A stretch of DNA of 5,528 nucleotides from Propionibacteriaceae bacterium (GTDB lineage Bacteria > Actinomycetota > Actinomycetes > Propionibacteriales > Propionibacteriaceae), in NCBI GenBank assembly GCA_030544185.1, contig JAUNRO010000216.1:1-5528 (forward strand). Direction: 5' to 3'. The position numbers were made by a program, and so were the translations under genes. This document shows, piece after piece, positions 5,118 to 5,528 of this stretch (the stretch's first letter is position 1; each line of letters opens with the position of its first letter). The notes under the pieces were generated by a model. That model did not search any database and had not been told where the DNA came from. It saw only the letters and a list, made by a program, of their open reading frames with translations.

Positions 5118-5528
5118 GTGCTCTCCCGTCGTCGCTTCCTCACCCACCTGGCGGGCGCGGGGGCGCTGGGCGTCGTGGGGTGTACGCCGGGGTCGCTGCC
5201 CGAGCCGCCGACGCGCGACCGGTCCCGGTGTGTGCCCCGCGGGGACCTGCCCCTGCGGGAGCGGATCGGCGAGGCGCGGCTGCACTACGAGCCCACGGGT
5301 CAGGCGCGGCCCGTGCGGATCGATCCCGGTTTCCATCACCAGCTCGAGGCCTGGTGGGCGGACTGGCTGGAGCTGTCCGGTCTCGCCACGGACCGGATCG
5401 ACGACTATGGGGCATGGATCGATGGCCGGGGCAACTGCGACTCCTGGCACCACTCGGGGCGGGCCTATGACATCGCTGCGATCCGGCAGGGGGCGGACGT
5501 GGCGGTCTCGTGCCGGGAGGACCTGTGG
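5118..5528 (+). CDS. Tat-exported lipoprotein with M15/extensin-like zinc peptidase motif (3' end outside window)
   Basis: The 137 visible codons start at GTG 5118. The N-terminus is a combined Tat and lipoprotein signal: SRRRFL (3-8), a hydrophobic stretch LAGAGALGVV (11-20) and lipobox VVGC with Cys22 as the lipidated residue. A mature domain follows, with SWHHSGRAYD at 109-118, which fits the SxHxxGxAxD zinc motif of peptidase M15 (D-Ala-D-Ala carboxypeptidase/VanX type) and of extensin-like proteins; His111 and Asp118 would be the first two metal ligands. The later third ligand and catalytic Glu lie beyond the window. Cys38, Cys107 and Cys132 could form disulfides outside the membrane. 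A cell-surface peptidoglycan-trimming role is the likely reading; substrate is unknown. Start chosen for the intact Tat motif and the -10 at 5105-5110. Confidence 0.82.
   Translation, partial: MLSRRRFLTHLAGAGALGVVGCTPGSLPEPPTRDRSRCVPRGDLPLRERIGEARLHYEPTGQARPVRIDPGFHHQLEAWWADWLELSGLATDRIDDYGAWIDGRGNCDSWHHSGRAYDIAAIRQGADVAVSCREDLW

Overview
The window is high-GC chromosomal DNA (well over 60% GC by eye, with G/C-ending codons nearly throughout). Actinomycete Shine-Dalgarno and leaderless start styles, encoded tRNA CCA ends and the gene order point to an actinobacterium. A member of the Propionibacteriales is possible, but that is only an impression from the protein sequences. I see no mobile element, CRISPR array or phage gene; it looks like an ordinary, well-packed core region.

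Layout. Positions 1-1378 (minus) hold most of the trigger factor gene tig, whose 3' end lies beyond the left edge. A 126-bp leader region with hairpins separates it from a tRNA-Pro(UGG) gene (1505-1580, minus). Next on the same strand is an orphan class E/F-like sortase (1622-2395). A divergent gap of about 100 bp leads to a tRNA-Gly(UCC) gene on the plus strand (2498-2571). Facing it is a two-gene minus-strand operon: a Nei/Fpg-family DNA glycosylase (4033-4839) and, overlapping it by ATGA, a 480-residue protein of unknown function (2594-4036). A 52-bp divergent promoter region separates nei from a small 64-residue plus-strand protein (4892-5086). This is followed by the start of a Tat-exported lipoprotein with an M15/extensin-like zinc peptidase motif (5118 to beyond the right edge).

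How the parts fit together. Trigger factor and the two tRNAs serve translation and nascent-chain folding, nei serves base excision repair, and the sortase and the M15-like lipoprotein act at the cell surface. From memory, Mycobacterium tuberculosis also carries tig (Rv2462c) close to a Nei-type glycosylase (Rv2464c), so the tig-tRNA-nei neighbourhood looks ancestral, with the gene between the tRNAs varying. The most interesting points are the unknown protein translationally coupled to the repair glycosylase, the compact bidirectional promoter at 4875-4884, two successive genes that both look leaderless with identical -10-to-start spacing, and a preference for the tyrosine codon TAT (21 of 26) that runs against the strong GC bias.
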